From Pyramidobacter piscolens (GTDB lineage: Bacteria; Synergistota; Synergistia; Synergistales; Dethiosulfovibrionaceae): DNA of 49,422 bases. Shown here one piece after another: positions 1 through 7,026 of this stretch (position 1 is the stretch's first letter; each line of letters begins with the position of its first letter). The notes under the pieces were generated by a model that did not search any database, had not been told where the DNA came from, and worked only from the letters and a program-made list of their open reading frames with translations. A program made the translations under genes and the position numbers. The stretch lies in the NCBI GenBank assembly GCA_004558205.1, contig SFDM01000018.1:1-49422 (forward strand), in the 5' to 3' direction.

Positions 1-22
1 CCTGTCCTGTCCTGTCCTGTCC
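1..22. repeat. Tandem CCTGT pentanucleotide repeat at window edge
   Basis: About four copies of CCTGT run from the first base and continue out of the window, so the true length is unknown. From 29 to 86 an AGGAGGAC arm (29-36) can pair with GTCCTCCT (79-86), followed by TTTTG. This could be a weak rightward terminator for a gene outside the window, but the loop is long. The rest of 87-280 is AT-rich and I see no gene in it. Confidence 0.5.
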
Positions 23-279
23 TCTTCGAGGAGGACCTTGTTTCCTGAAGCGCTCTCTGGGCTGCCGGCATAAAAAAAGTCCTCCTTTTGTTTGGATTCT
101 ATTTCATGATATGGCTGCATTCTATCACATATGAACAGGGTTGTGAAGCGTATTTTATACTGCGTTTGAAGAATGTTTTGTATACATTTCTTTGACGATG
201 TGAATTGAACAGATAAGATAGCTCATAACGAAATGAATATATTTTGTCTGAATTGAAGAAGAAATAAGGAAAAGTGGGA

Positions 280-540
280 TTATGCTTATTTCCCATTGAA
301 GTGCTTAATTTCAAATCGAAGAGCCGCGTCAAAAGATTTCAACGCAATGGGCGCAAAGCTTCGCAAAGGAAAACCTTGAAAGGCTTTTAGAACCGCAAAA
401 TCAATCAAAACACATAAATTATCATTAGGTTAATTCGTTTTTTATTAATAATTGGGGTTTTGTTTCTCCTTTGCGCCCTTTGCGCCTTTGTGTTGAAATC
501 CTTTGACTTTGATCTTCGATCCCACATTAAGCACATTGAA
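280..540. repeat. MITE-like palindromic repeat, copy A
   Basis: Non-coding element whose left half (AGTGCTTAAT..., CAAAAGATTTCAACGC) is the imperfect reverse complement of its right half (GTTGAAATCCTTTGACTTTG..., ATTAAGCACATTG). The same block recurs at 13061-13390 and 44678-44977, and in decayed form at 9449-9640. The outer end (ATTATGCTTATTTCCC, 279-294) is a degraded version of the terminal repeat of the 13 kb copy. No transposase is encoded. Short ORFs overlapping it are by-products of the palindrome. Confidence 0.8.
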
Positions 541-586
541 CGTGAAAGGGAAGCCGCGGCGGCTGCCGCGGCTTCCCTTTCACGTT
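539..586. repeat. Perfect 22-bp hairpin at the edge of repeat copy A
   Basis: Arms 539-560 and 565-586 are exactly complementary around the loop GGCT. The hairpin begins where the MITE-like repeat ends. It lies downstream of the leftward amidohydrolase gene, but no T-tract follows on either strand, so it is not a textbook intrinsic terminator. It could still act as a 3' end or RNA-stability element. Confidence 0.6.
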
Positions 587-601
587 ACCCATGCAAAGCG
601 G

Positions 602-647
602 GAGGCGGGGGAAAAATGTTCCACGTGGAACATTTTTCCCCCGCCTC
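602..647. promoter_or_regulatory. 46-bp perfect palindrome containing a parS-like site
   Basis: Bases 602-624 and 625-647 are exact reverse complements with no loop. The core TGTTCCACGTGGAACA (617-632) has the form of the chromosomal ParB-binding site parS: it keeps the central CACGTG and the GTT/AAC flanks, and matches the variant known from Pseudomonas. The palindrome ends 5 bases before the stop codon of the amidohydrolase gene, so a hairpin role at the mRNA end is also possible. No parA or parB lies in the window. Confidence 0.6.
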
Positions 648-652
648 TTTGG

Positions 653-1960
653 TCATTTCCCCGCGAGCTCCGATTGGATCCGGGCGCAGGAACGTTCCGC
701 CAGGGCGGTCAGCTTTTCCACGTCGATGGTGGCGAAGCGCCCCTTCTCGTAGAGCACTCTGCCGTCGGCCATGGTCATGCAGACGTCGCCGCCGCAGGCG
801 GAGTAGACCAGGTTGTTCAGCAGGTGATGCTGGGGCCGCATGTAGACCTGGTCCACGTCGAAAACGGCGATGTCGGCCTTGAAGCCTTCCTTGAGCAGGC
901 CGCAGTCCTCCCGTCCCTGGGCCAGCGCGCCGGCCCGGGTGGCGGCGTAGAGGGCCTGCGCCGGCGTGACCGCCGTCGGGTCGCCCGAAAAGCCCTTGTG
1001 GACCAGGGAGAAGAGCCGCATCTCGGACTGCATGTCCAGCTTGTTGTTGCTGGCGGCGCTGTCGGTGCCGATCGCCACGCCGACGCCGGCCTCGCTCAGT
1101 TTCACGGCGGGGCAGACCCCGCTGGCGAGCTTGAGGTTGCTGGCGGGACAGGCGGCCACGGTGACGCCCTTGTTTTTGAGGATCGCCATGTCCTCTCCGT
1201 CCACGTAAACGCAGTGGGCCGCCGTGGCGGGCACGTCGAAAATCCCGCAGTCGGCCAGGTAGCGCACGGGGCTTCTGCCGCCGCGGCGGGCGCGGCAGCC
1301 CTCGGTTTCGCCGGCCGTCTCGGCCGCGTGGACCTGGATCCGCGCCCCCTTTTCAGCGGCCGTCTCGGCGAGCCCGCGGGCGGCTTTTTCGGTGGAAGTG
1401 TACTCGGCGTGGAGGGCGAAGTCGACTTTGACGCGCCCGCTGCCGGCGTTGTGGAAATTTTTGTAGGTCTCCAGGGTTTCCCGGCAGACGGGCAGTTCGC
1501 CGTAGCTCCGGTCGTCGAAGCAGACGCAGGCCAGCGAGATGTTGCCCTTCAGGCCGCTGTCCATAAAAGCCTGTCCGAGGCTGTCGCCGAAGTAGTACAT
1601 TTCCGTCGCGGAGACGCAGCCGAAGCGGAGCAGCTCCGCGGCGCTGAGCATGGTTGCGGCGTAGACGTCGCCGGCGTTCAGCTTCGCCTCGAAGGGGAAA
1701 ATCACCTTGTTGAGCCAGTCCGAAAGGGCCCTGTTTTCCGCGTAGCCCCGCAGCAGGTACATGGGCATGTGGGTGTGGGCGTTCACGAAAGCGGGTATCA
1801 GCAGCTTGTTCCGGGGCTCCGCGTAGGCCGGGCCGAAGCGTTCGGGGTCTTCCGGCATGGAGGGGCCGATATAGGCGATTCTGTCGCCGATGGTGCCCAG
1901 GTAGGCGTGATGTCTCAGCTGCATGTTCTCGTCGATCATCGACAGGTCTTTGAACAGCAC
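653..1960 (-). CDS. Amidohydrolase, MTA/SAH deaminase-like (TrzA/MtaD type)
   Basis: Metal-dependent hydrolase of the amidohydrolase superfamily, most like the cytosolic deaminases that act on 5'-methylthioadenosine, S-adenosylhomocysteine or related nucleosides and triazines. Visible ligands are the H-T-H pair at about residues 62-64 (motif NAHTHMP), His211 (VHAAET), His249 (AHCVYVDGED) and Asp300 (GTDSAASNN). At 435 aa it has the usual family length. The start is GTG with GGGGGAGG upstream overlapping the stop of the ABC ATPase gene, so it is the last gene of the importer operon. The substrate cannot be fixed from sequence. Being co-transcribed with an importer suggests it processes something the importer brings in. 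Confidence 0.85.
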   Translation of the reverse strand: MLFKDLSMIDENMQLRHHAYLGTIGDRIAYIGPSMPEDPERFGPAYAEPRNKLLIPAFVNAHTHMPMYLLRGYAENRALSDWLNKVIFPFEAKLNAGDVYAATMLSAAELLRFGCVSATEMYYFGDSLGQAFMDSGLKGNISLACVCFDDRSYGELPVCRETLETYKNFHNAGSGRVKVDFALHAEYTSTEKAARGLAETAAEKGARIQVHAAETAGETEGCRARRGGRSPVRYLADCGIFDVPATAAHCVYVDGEDMAILKNKGVTVAACPASNLKLASGVCPAVKLSEAGVGVAIGTDSAASNNKLDMQSEMRLFSLVHKGFSGDPTAVTPAQALYAATRAGALAQGREDCGLLKEGFKADIAVFDVDQVYMRPQHHLLNNLVYSACGGDVCMTMADGRVLYEKGRFATIDVEKLTALAERSCARIQSELAGK

Positions 1961-1976
1961 GGTGATGCGCCTCCCC

Positions 1977-3065
1977 CTATTTCGCGATGATCACGGCGCC
2001 CTCGGGCTGGAAGGACGCGCGGGCGGCCGTGCCGCGGGGGACCATGGCGGTTCCGGGCAAAAAGGGCACGGACATGCTGAGGACGCCGTCGTGGCCGCCC
2101 TCGGCCAGTTTCACGTGGTAGTCGATGCGGTCGCCCTCGAAAAGGCAGTTGGCCACCGTCACGGGCAGGCTGTTGCCGCCGCCGTCCAGCCTGAAGTTTT
2201 CCGGGCGGACGATCAGAAGGGCTTCGGCGCCGACGGTGGGCGGGTTCTGCCTGCCCAGGCGCGCGCGCACCAGGCAGCTCGACGCCTCGAAGACGCCGAA
2301 ATTGCCGTCGGCGGAGGCCAGGCGGCCGGGGATCAGGTTGGCCTGGCCGATAAAGTCGGCCACGAAGGCCGTGGACGGGTCGGCGTAAATGTCCATGGGC
2401 GTGCCTACCTGTTCGATGTGGCCGCGGTTCATGACCATGATGCGGTCCGACATGGTGAGCGCCTCTTTCTGGTCGTGGGTGACGTAGAGGCAGGTCAGCG
2501 ACAGGTCCTGCTGGATGCGGCGGATTTCGGCGCGCATGTGGATCCGCAGCTTGGCGTCCAGGTTGGACAGAGGCTCGTCCATCAGCAGCAGCCTGGGGCG
2601 CAGCACCAGAACGCGGGCCAGGGCCACGCGCTGCTGTTCGCCGCCCGAAAGCTGGTTGGGATAGTGTTCTTCGGCTTTTTCGAGGCCCACCATGGCGAGG
2701 GCCTCGCGGACCTTCCGGGCGACGTCGCTTCCGCTTTCGCCGCGGACGCGGAGGCCGTAGGCCACGTTTTCGAAGATCTTCATGTGGGGGAACAGTGCGT
2801 AGTTCTGGAACACAAAGCCGATGTTCCGCTCGTTGGCGGGCTTGTAGGTGATGTCCTCGTCTTCCATGAGGATGGCGCCTGACGTGGGCACCTCGAAGCC
2901 GGCGATCATGCGCAGCGTGGTGGTTTTGCCGCAGCCCGAGGGGCCGAGGAAGGTCAAAAACTCGCCGGGTGTGACGGCCAGGCTCACGTGGTCGACGGCG
3001 GTGAACTTCTCGCCGTCCTTGATGAAGTTTTTATTGACGTCCTTGAGACTGAGTGAAATGGACAT
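1977..3065 (-). CDS. ABC transporter ATP-binding protein (FbpC/PotA-like)
   Basis: Cytoplasmic ATPase of an importer, 362 aa. It shows Walker A GPSGCGKTT, the signature LSGGEQQRVALAR, Walker B LLLMDEPLSNLD and the H-loop YVTHDQKEAL, then a C-terminal regulatory region of the TOBE kind (about residues 280-360). This matches the iron/polyamine/phosphonate subgroup. The start was taken at ATG 3065 because it overlaps the permease stop (TAATG). A longer upstream reading in this frame lies antisense-free but inside the permease gene and has no ABC homology. It is translationally coupled to the permease. Confidence 0.92.
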   Translation of the reverse strand: MSISLSLKDVNKNFIKDGEKFTAVDHVSLAVTPGEFLTFLGPSGCGKTTTLRMIAGFEVPTSGAILMEDEDITYKPANERNIGFVFQNYALFPHMKIFENVAYGLRVRGESGSDVARKVREALAMVGLEKAEEHYPNQLSGGEQQRVALARVLVLRPRLLLMDEPLSNLDAKLRIHMRAEIRRIQQDLSLTCLYVTHDQKEALTMSDRIMVMNRGHIEQVGTPMDIYADPSTAFVADFIGQANLIPGRLASADGNFGVFEASSCLVRARLGRQNPPTVGAEALLIVRPENFRLDGGGNSLPVTVANCLFEGDRIDYHVKLAEGGHDGVLSMSVPFLPGTAMVPRGTAARASFQPEGAVIIAK

Positions 3066-4813
3066 TAGCGGATTCCTCCTCCAGAGTTGCCTGTGCGGCA
3101 CAGAAGCCGGGCGATAAGGGCCATGACGCCCGAGGCGATGAAGACCAGCAGGATGAGCACGATTGAAAAGGCGCAGGCCTGAGCGAACTGCAGCTCGGTC
3201 ATGCACTCCAGGATGCGCGTGGTGATCAGGCTCCAGCGCACCGACACGAGGAAGATGGTGGCGCTGATGGCGGTCATGGAGTGGATGAACAGGTAGCGCA
3301 TTCCCGCGAGCACGGCGGGGAGCACGAGGGGCAGCGTGACCTTCCTGAAAGTCCGCGCCGCCGACGCGCCGAGGCTGGCCGACGCTTCTTCGATGGATGG
3401 GTCGATCTGCTGCAGGGCCGCGATGACGTTTCTGATGCCCGCCGAGGAGTAGCGGAACACGTAGGACGAGACCAGGATGGAGACGGTGCCTGTCAGGACG
3501 ATGGGCTTGTCGTTGAAGGCCACGATGTAGGCGATGCCCACCACGGTGCCGGGCAGCGCGTAGTTGAGCAGCGAGACGGTTTCCAGCGTCTTGTGCCCCC
3601 TGACCTTGAGGCGGGTCGTGACGTAGCCCACGAGCACGGCCAGCAGGCCGCCGATGGGCGTGCCGGCGCAGGCGATGATCAGCGTGTCTACGATGGCCTT
3701 GCGCCCGAAGTTGAACACGTAGCCGTAGTTCTCGAAGGTCAGCGTATGGTTGATGCCCCATACTTTGACGATGGACCCCAGGAAGATCAGCGCGTAGATG
3801 TAGAGCACGAAGACTGTCACGAAGACGATGGTCCCCATGATCACGCCCGTGGCGAAGGCTCCGGGGCCTTTGATGCTGCTGCGGCCGCCCGACTTGCCCG
3901 AGACGGTGACGAAGCTCTTCTTGCTGAGCCAGTGATATTGAAGCGCGTACACGGCCAGCGCGGGGACCAGCAGCATGAAGGAGAGGGCCGCGCCGCCTTT
4001 CAGGTCGTACATGCCCGTGATCTGGAGATAGGCCTGGGTGGGCAGCACGGGAAAGGAGTGCCCCGCCAGAACCAGCGGCGTGGCGAAGTCGGCCAGGGAG
4101 CAGGCGAAGACCAGCAGGAAGGCGTTGGCGATCCCCGGCGCGGCCAGAGGCAGCGTGACAGTCCGGAAGACCCGGAGGGGCGACGCGCCCATGGAGTAGG
4201 CGGCGTCTTCGAGGTTGGGGTCGATCCGGCTGAGAATGGTCGATAGGGTCATGAAGGCGATGGGGAAGAAGGTGAGAGTTTCAGACATGAAGGTTCCCCA
4301 GAAGCCGTAGAAACTGAAGTTCTCGATGCCGAAGAGCTTGAGCAGGATCCCGTTGGGCCCCAGGGACAGGGTGAGGGCGATGCTGCTTGTGAAGGGCGGG
4401 GAGATCAGCGGGAGCATGGTAATGGCCGAGATGGCGGCTTTCAGCCAGAAGGGGAGCGAAAGCCGCGTGACGGCGTAGGCGAAAATAAAGCCGAGCACGG
4501 TGCCGCTGACGCCCACGGCGCCGCCCAGGAGCAGGCTGTTGATACTGGCCTGGCGGTCGTACCAGTTGGTCAGCACGGGCATAAAGTTTTGGAATGAAAA
4601 GGAACCGGCCTTCCAGGCGGCGGCCCAGGCGCCGAGCTGGTCGAGCCATGTGGCGGGAACGGGCGCGCCGGGTACGGCGGGGCCGGGGATCCAGAAGGTC
4701 AGCAGGAACAGGCGGACAATCGGGTAGACCACAAAAAGCCCCAGCGACAGCCAGAGCGCGAGAACCACGGCGCGGGTCGTGAAGTCCCTTCGGGTACTGG
4801 CATGACTTGTCAT
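3065..4813 (-). CDS. ABC transporter permease with two fused FbpB-like domains
   Basis: Inner-membrane channel of the importer, 582 aa, about twice the length of a single permease. Two repeated membrane domains are visible, each with a binding-protein-dependent transport loop (EDAAYSMGASPLRVF and EEASASLGASAARTF) that contacts the ATPase. An N-terminal hydrophobic stretch precedes the first domain. Fused permeases of this form occur in Fe(III), phosphoglycerate and 2-aminoethylphosphonate importers. ATG 4813 was chosen; an in-frame ATG at 4834 lies at the T-tract side of the upstream terminator and is less likely. Confidence 0.92.
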   Translation of the reverse strand: MTSHASTRRDFTTRAVVLALWLSLGLFVVYPIVRLFLLTFWIPGPAVPGAPVPATWLDQLGAWAAAWKAGSFSFQNFMPVLTNWYDRQASINSLLLGGAVGVSGTVLGFIFAYAVTRLSLPFWLKAAISAITMLPLISPPFTSSIALTLSLGPNGILLKLFGIENFSFYGFWGTFMSETLTFFPIAFMTLSTILSRIDPNLEDAAYSMGASPLRVFRTVTLPLAAPGIANAFLLVFACSLADFATPLVLAGHSFPVLPTQAYLQITGMYDLKGGAALSFMLLVPALAVYALQYHWLSKKSFVTVSGKSGGRSSIKGPGAFATGVIMGTIVFVTVFVLYIYALIFLGSIVKVWGINHTLTFENYGYVFNFGRKAIVDTLIIACAGTPIGGLLAVLVGYVTTRLKVRGHKTLETVSLLNYALPGTVVGIAYIVAFNDKPIVLTGTVSILVSSYVFRYSSAGIRNVIAALQQIDPSIEEASASLGASAARTFRKVTLPLVLPAVLAGMRYLFIHSMTAISATIFLVSVRWSLITTRILECMTELQFAQACAFSIVLILLVFIASGVMALIARLLCRTGNSGGGIR

Positions 4814-4832
4814 TGTATTGTATTCACCATCC

Positions 4833-4860
4833 AAAAAAAGGGGGCTTTATTCAAGCCCCC
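4833..4860 (-). terminator. Intrinsic terminator between binding protein and permease genes
   Basis: Read leftward, GGGGGCT (4860-4854) and AGCCCCC (4846-4840) form a stem around a 7-nt loop, followed by seven T. It lies 15 nt after the binding-protein stop and just before the permease start. Partial termination here would give more binding protein than membrane complex, a common arrangement. Confidence 0.85.
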
Positions 4861-4875
4861 TCTAAAATATGCTGC

Positions 4876-5859
4876 CTACTTGATAACTTCGTTGATCCAG
4901 CGTTCGGTGAAGGCTTTGCGGTTGGCGCCCTTCCAGGCCACGTCCACGGTCTTCATGTTGATCTTGCTCAGGTCGAGAAGAGGATTGTCGGTCTTGACGT
5001 CGTCGCGGGTGGGCACATAGTTGATGTGGCTGGCCACGATGAAGTCGGCGAACTTCTTGCTGGCGGCCCAGTCCACAAACTTCTTCGCCTCGGCGTTGTT
5101 CTTGCCGCCGGCGATCACGCCGGTCGCCTCGATGCCGAAGGACACGCCGTCGGCGGGGTAGGTGATGGCCACGGGATAGCCCTGCTGCTGGATGTCGAGG
5201 GCGTCGACGATGTAGAAGATGCCGGAGGCGCACTGGCCCGTCGCGATGGGCATAGCGCCGCCCGCGCCGCTCTTGGTGTACATTTGGATGTTCTGGTGAA
5301 GTTTCTTCTGATAGTTAAAAGCTTCGTCCTCGCCGAAGACCTTGACGAGAGAGTAGATGCGCTCGGTGGCGGTGCCGGATGTGCGGGCGTCGGCCATCTG
5401 CAGCCCGTTCTTGTAGCGCGGGTCGAGAAGGTCGTTCCAGCTTTCGGGAGCTTTCATGCCGTTCTTCTTGAGGAAGTTCTCGTTGGTCATGAAGCACAGC
5501 GGGATAATGCCGATGCCGGTCCAGTAGTTCTCGGGATCGCGGAGGTTCGCGGGGATGGCGTCGGAATCGGCGGGCCTGTAGGCCTCGAAAATTCCTTCCT
5601 TGATGCCGGCCGCGTAGGTATCGGCGGGGCCGCCGAGCATCACGTCAACCTGAGGGTTGGCTTTTTCGGCGGTCAGGCGGGCCAAAGCCTCGCCGGCGGA
5701 GAAACGCATGAAGTTGACCTTGATGCCCGTGTCCTTGGTGAACTCGGCGAACACCTTCGAAGCGTATTTCTCGGGCATGATCGTGTAGGCGTTGATCTCC
5801 GCGAAAGCGGGGACGGCCCACAGGCATAGAAGCAGAACGAGCGCGCAGAACTTTTTCAT
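4876..5859 (-). CDS. Periplasmic substrate-binding protein (AfuA/FbpA-like)
   Basis: Solute-binding component of the importer, 327 aa. It has a typical Sec signal peptide (MKKFCALVLLLCLWAVPAFA) followed by the fold signature of the iron/phosphonate binding family: an initial strand with INAYTIMPEKYASKVFAEF, then DVMLGGPADTYAAG, then GIGIIPLCFMTNE. The start at 5859 gives a normal signal peptide and a usable distance from AAGGA; the ATG at 5871 overlaps that ribosome binding site. Close relatives bind Fe(III), but family members also take phosphonates, phosphorylated sugars and polyamines, and the operon ends in a deaminase-like enzyme. I therefore leave the ligand open. Confidence 0.9.
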   Translation of the reverse strand: MKKFCALVLLLCLWAVPAFAEINAYTIMPEKYASKVFAEFTKDTGIKVNFMRFSAGEALARLTAEKANPQVDVMLGGPADTYAAGIKEGIFEAYRPADSDAIPANLRDPENYWTGIGIIPLCFMTNENFLKKNGMKAPESWNDLLDPRYKNGLQMADARTSGTATERIYSLVKVFGEDEAFNYQKKLHQNIQMYTKSGAGGAMPIATGQCASGIFYIVDALDIQQQGYPVAITYPADGVSFGIEATGVIAGGKNNAEAKKFVDWAASKKFADFIVASHINYVPTRDDVKTDNPLLDLSKINMKTVDVAWKGANRKAFTERWINEVIK

Positions 5860-5916
5860 CACAAACAACATCCTTTCTGAATCAAGATAAGTGCCTAACG
5901 AAAACGCTTAGGGCTC

Positions 5917-5945
5917 ATTATAACGCGCCGAAGCCCTGAATAAAA
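5917..5945 (-). promoter_or_regulatory. Probable promoter of the ABC importer operon
   Basis: A perfect TATAAT (-10) lies on the minus strand at 5917-5922. A weak -35 (TTTTAT, 5940-5945) sits 17 bases away. Transcription would start near 5909, about 50 nt before the binding-protein start. It is arranged back to back with the promoter at 5962. Confidence 0.6.
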
Positions 5946-5961
5946 GCCATAAAAGTGGAAT

Positions 5962-5990
5962 TTGACAATGTGGGCCGCCGGTGATATGCT
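5962..5990 (+). promoter_or_regulatory. Consensus sigma-70-type promoter of the nitrogenase-like operon
   Basis: TTGACA (5962-5967), a 17-base spacer and TATGCT (5985-5990). Transcription should start near 5997, leaving a leader of about 270 nt before the first gene. Confidence 0.8.
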
Positions 5991-5996
5991 ATATCT

Positions 5997-6270
5997 AACC
6001 TAAGCCGTAGGAGATATCCCGCGGCGCAGGTCCTGACGCCGACGATCCGTCGAAACGCTGAACGCCCGCTGAAGGGGGACGGTTCCCCCGATGCCGGAAC
6101 GTGAGCCTTCTATGGAAAAATCGGCCTGTACGCCGCAAAAAAGTTCTGTCCGTCCGCAAAGATTCGTTCTGAGGGGAAAGTGGAGAGCTTCAAACAGAAG
6201 GGCCTCTGGCCCTGTGAGAACTACACTCCTTTTCCGTCTCTGCTGATTCGGGAAGGGAGTGTTTTTTATA
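5997..6270 (+). ncRNA. Structured leader RNA, candidate riboswitch
   Basis: The leader of the nitrogenase-like operon. A 9-bp stem (6005-6013 with 6107-6115, two G-U pairs) closes a domain of about 110 nt. Inside are hairpins at 6023-6040 (GGCG-CAG arms, one bulged A), 6041-6051 (GACG/CGTC) and 6074-6089 (GGGGGA/TCCCCC, loop CGGT). After a linker with hairpins at 6122-6135 (CGGC/GCCG) and about 6198-6212 (AGGGCC/GGCCCT) comes a terminator whose 3' arm holds the ribosome binding site. GGGGAAAGTGGAG (6173-6185) could pair with CTCCTTTTCC of the terminator as an antiterminator. I could not match it to SAM, cobalamin, TPP, FMN, ZTP or fluoride aptamers by their conserved boxes. Ligand unknown. 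Confidence 0.65.
6223..6267 (+). terminator. Terminator overlapping the ribosome binding site (expression platform)
   Basis: A 14-bp stem pairs 6223-6236 (ACACTCCTTTTCCG) with 6249-6262 (CGGGAAGGGAGTGT), including two G-U pairs. The loop is 12 nt and is followed by a run of T to 6267. The 3' arm contains the GGAAGGGAG that must serve as Shine-Dalgarno for the ATG at 6271. The same structure would therefore end transcription and hide the translation start. Confidence 0.8.
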
Positions 6271-7026
6271 ATGAAAAAGATAGCGGTTTACGGCAAGGGC
6301 GGCATCGGCAAGTCCACGGTGACGAGCGCCCTCTCGGCGGCGCTCGCCGTGTTGGGGCACAGGGTGATGCAGATCGGCTGCGACCCCAAGGCCGACTCCA
6401 CGATCGGCCTGCTGGGCGGCGAACCCCCTACGCCCGTGCTGAACATGCTGAGGGACGAGAAAAGCGCGCCGGACATCGACAGGGTGGTGAAGCGGGGCTT
6501 CGGCGGCGTGATGTGCATCGAGGCCGGCGGCCCCACACCGGGCGTGGGCTGCGCTGGCCGCGGCATCATCGCCACTTTCAACCTGCTGGAGGAGTTGGAC
6601 GTGTTCAACCGCCTCAAGCCCGACGCGGTGCTCTACGACGTGCTGGGCGACGTGGTCTGCGGCGGCTTTGCGGCACCTATCCGCGAGGGCTATGCCGAAG
6701 AGGTGGTCATCGTCACCTCGGGCGAGAAAATGGCCCTCTTCGCCGCGGCGAACATCGCCAAGGCCGTGGCGAACTTCGCGGATCGCGGATACGCGCGCGT
6801 CAGGGGCGTCATCCTGAACCGGCGCGGCATCGACCGCGAGCGGGAACGGGTCCAGAGCTTCGCCGACGGCCTCGGCGTGCCCATCCTGGGCGATATTCCC
6901 CGCTCCCAGGCCATTGTGGACTGGGAAGACCAGAACAAGACCGTGATCGAAGGCGATCTTTCCCTGCCCGTCAGCCAGAGCTTTCTGGCCATCGCTCGGA
7001 CACTGATGGAGGGGGAAAATCCATGA
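6271..7026 (+). CDS. NifH-like ATP-dependent reductase of a nitrogenase-like enzyme
   Basis: Homodimeric iron protein that would bind a [4Fe-4S] cluster between subunits and pass electrons to the two following proteins at the cost of ATP. The 251-aa protein shows the P-loop GKGGIGKST (residues 8-16), switch residues CDPKADST, and the two cluster cysteines Cys94 (GVGCAGRG) and Cys130 (DVVCGGFA) at family spacing. ATG 6271 was preferred to the GTG at 6259, which lies in the terminator arm and lacks a ribosome binding site. Its stop overlaps the next gene by ATGA. It resembles the group IV (Nfl, CfbC, MarH) branch rather than true nitrogenase, because no nifB, E or N genes are present. Confidence 0.9.
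   Translation: MKKIAVYGKGGIGKSTVTSALSAALAVLGHRVMQIGCDPKADSTIGLLGGEPPTPVLNMLRDEKSAPDIDRVVKRGFGGVMCIEAGGPTPGVGCAGRGIIATFNLLEELDVFNRLKPDAVLYDVLGDVVCGGFAAPIREGYAEEVVIVTSGEKMALFAAANIAKAVANFADRGYARVRGVILNRRGIDRERERVQSFADGLGVPILGDIPRSQAIVDWEDQNKTVIEGDLSLPVSQSFLAIARTLMEGENP

Noticed and set aside
99..332. 77-aa minus-strand frame
   Set aside because: Begins inside the MITE-like repeat and has no ribosome binding site or domain.
460..882. 140-aa frame rich in Arg and Ala
   Set aside because: Runs through the repeat, the hairpins and the antisense of the amidohydrolase; low complexity.
503..1990. 495-aa open frame on the plus strand opposite the amidohydrolase
   Set aside because: Low-complexity Gly/Ala/Val/His-rich translation typical of the antisense of a GC-rich gene, with no domain; the minus strand encodes a clear amidohydrolase.
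3066..3761. N-terminal extension of the ABC ATPase frame
   Set aside because: It overlaps the permease gene, is Arg/His-rich and unlike any ABC domain; the true start overlaps the permease stop.
1923..4246. Long plus-strand frames opposite the ABC transporter genes
   Set aside because: Same shadow composition, no domains, and the minus-strand genes carry complete motifs.
5997..6270. Leader as SAM-I, cobalamin, TPP, FMN, ZTP or fluoride riboswitch
   Set aside because: The conserved boxes I know for these (for example the B12 box GCCACTG or the TPP CTGAGA) are absent. A molybdenum-cofactor motif was considered because of a CCGGAA after a hairpin, but the match is too weak to claim.
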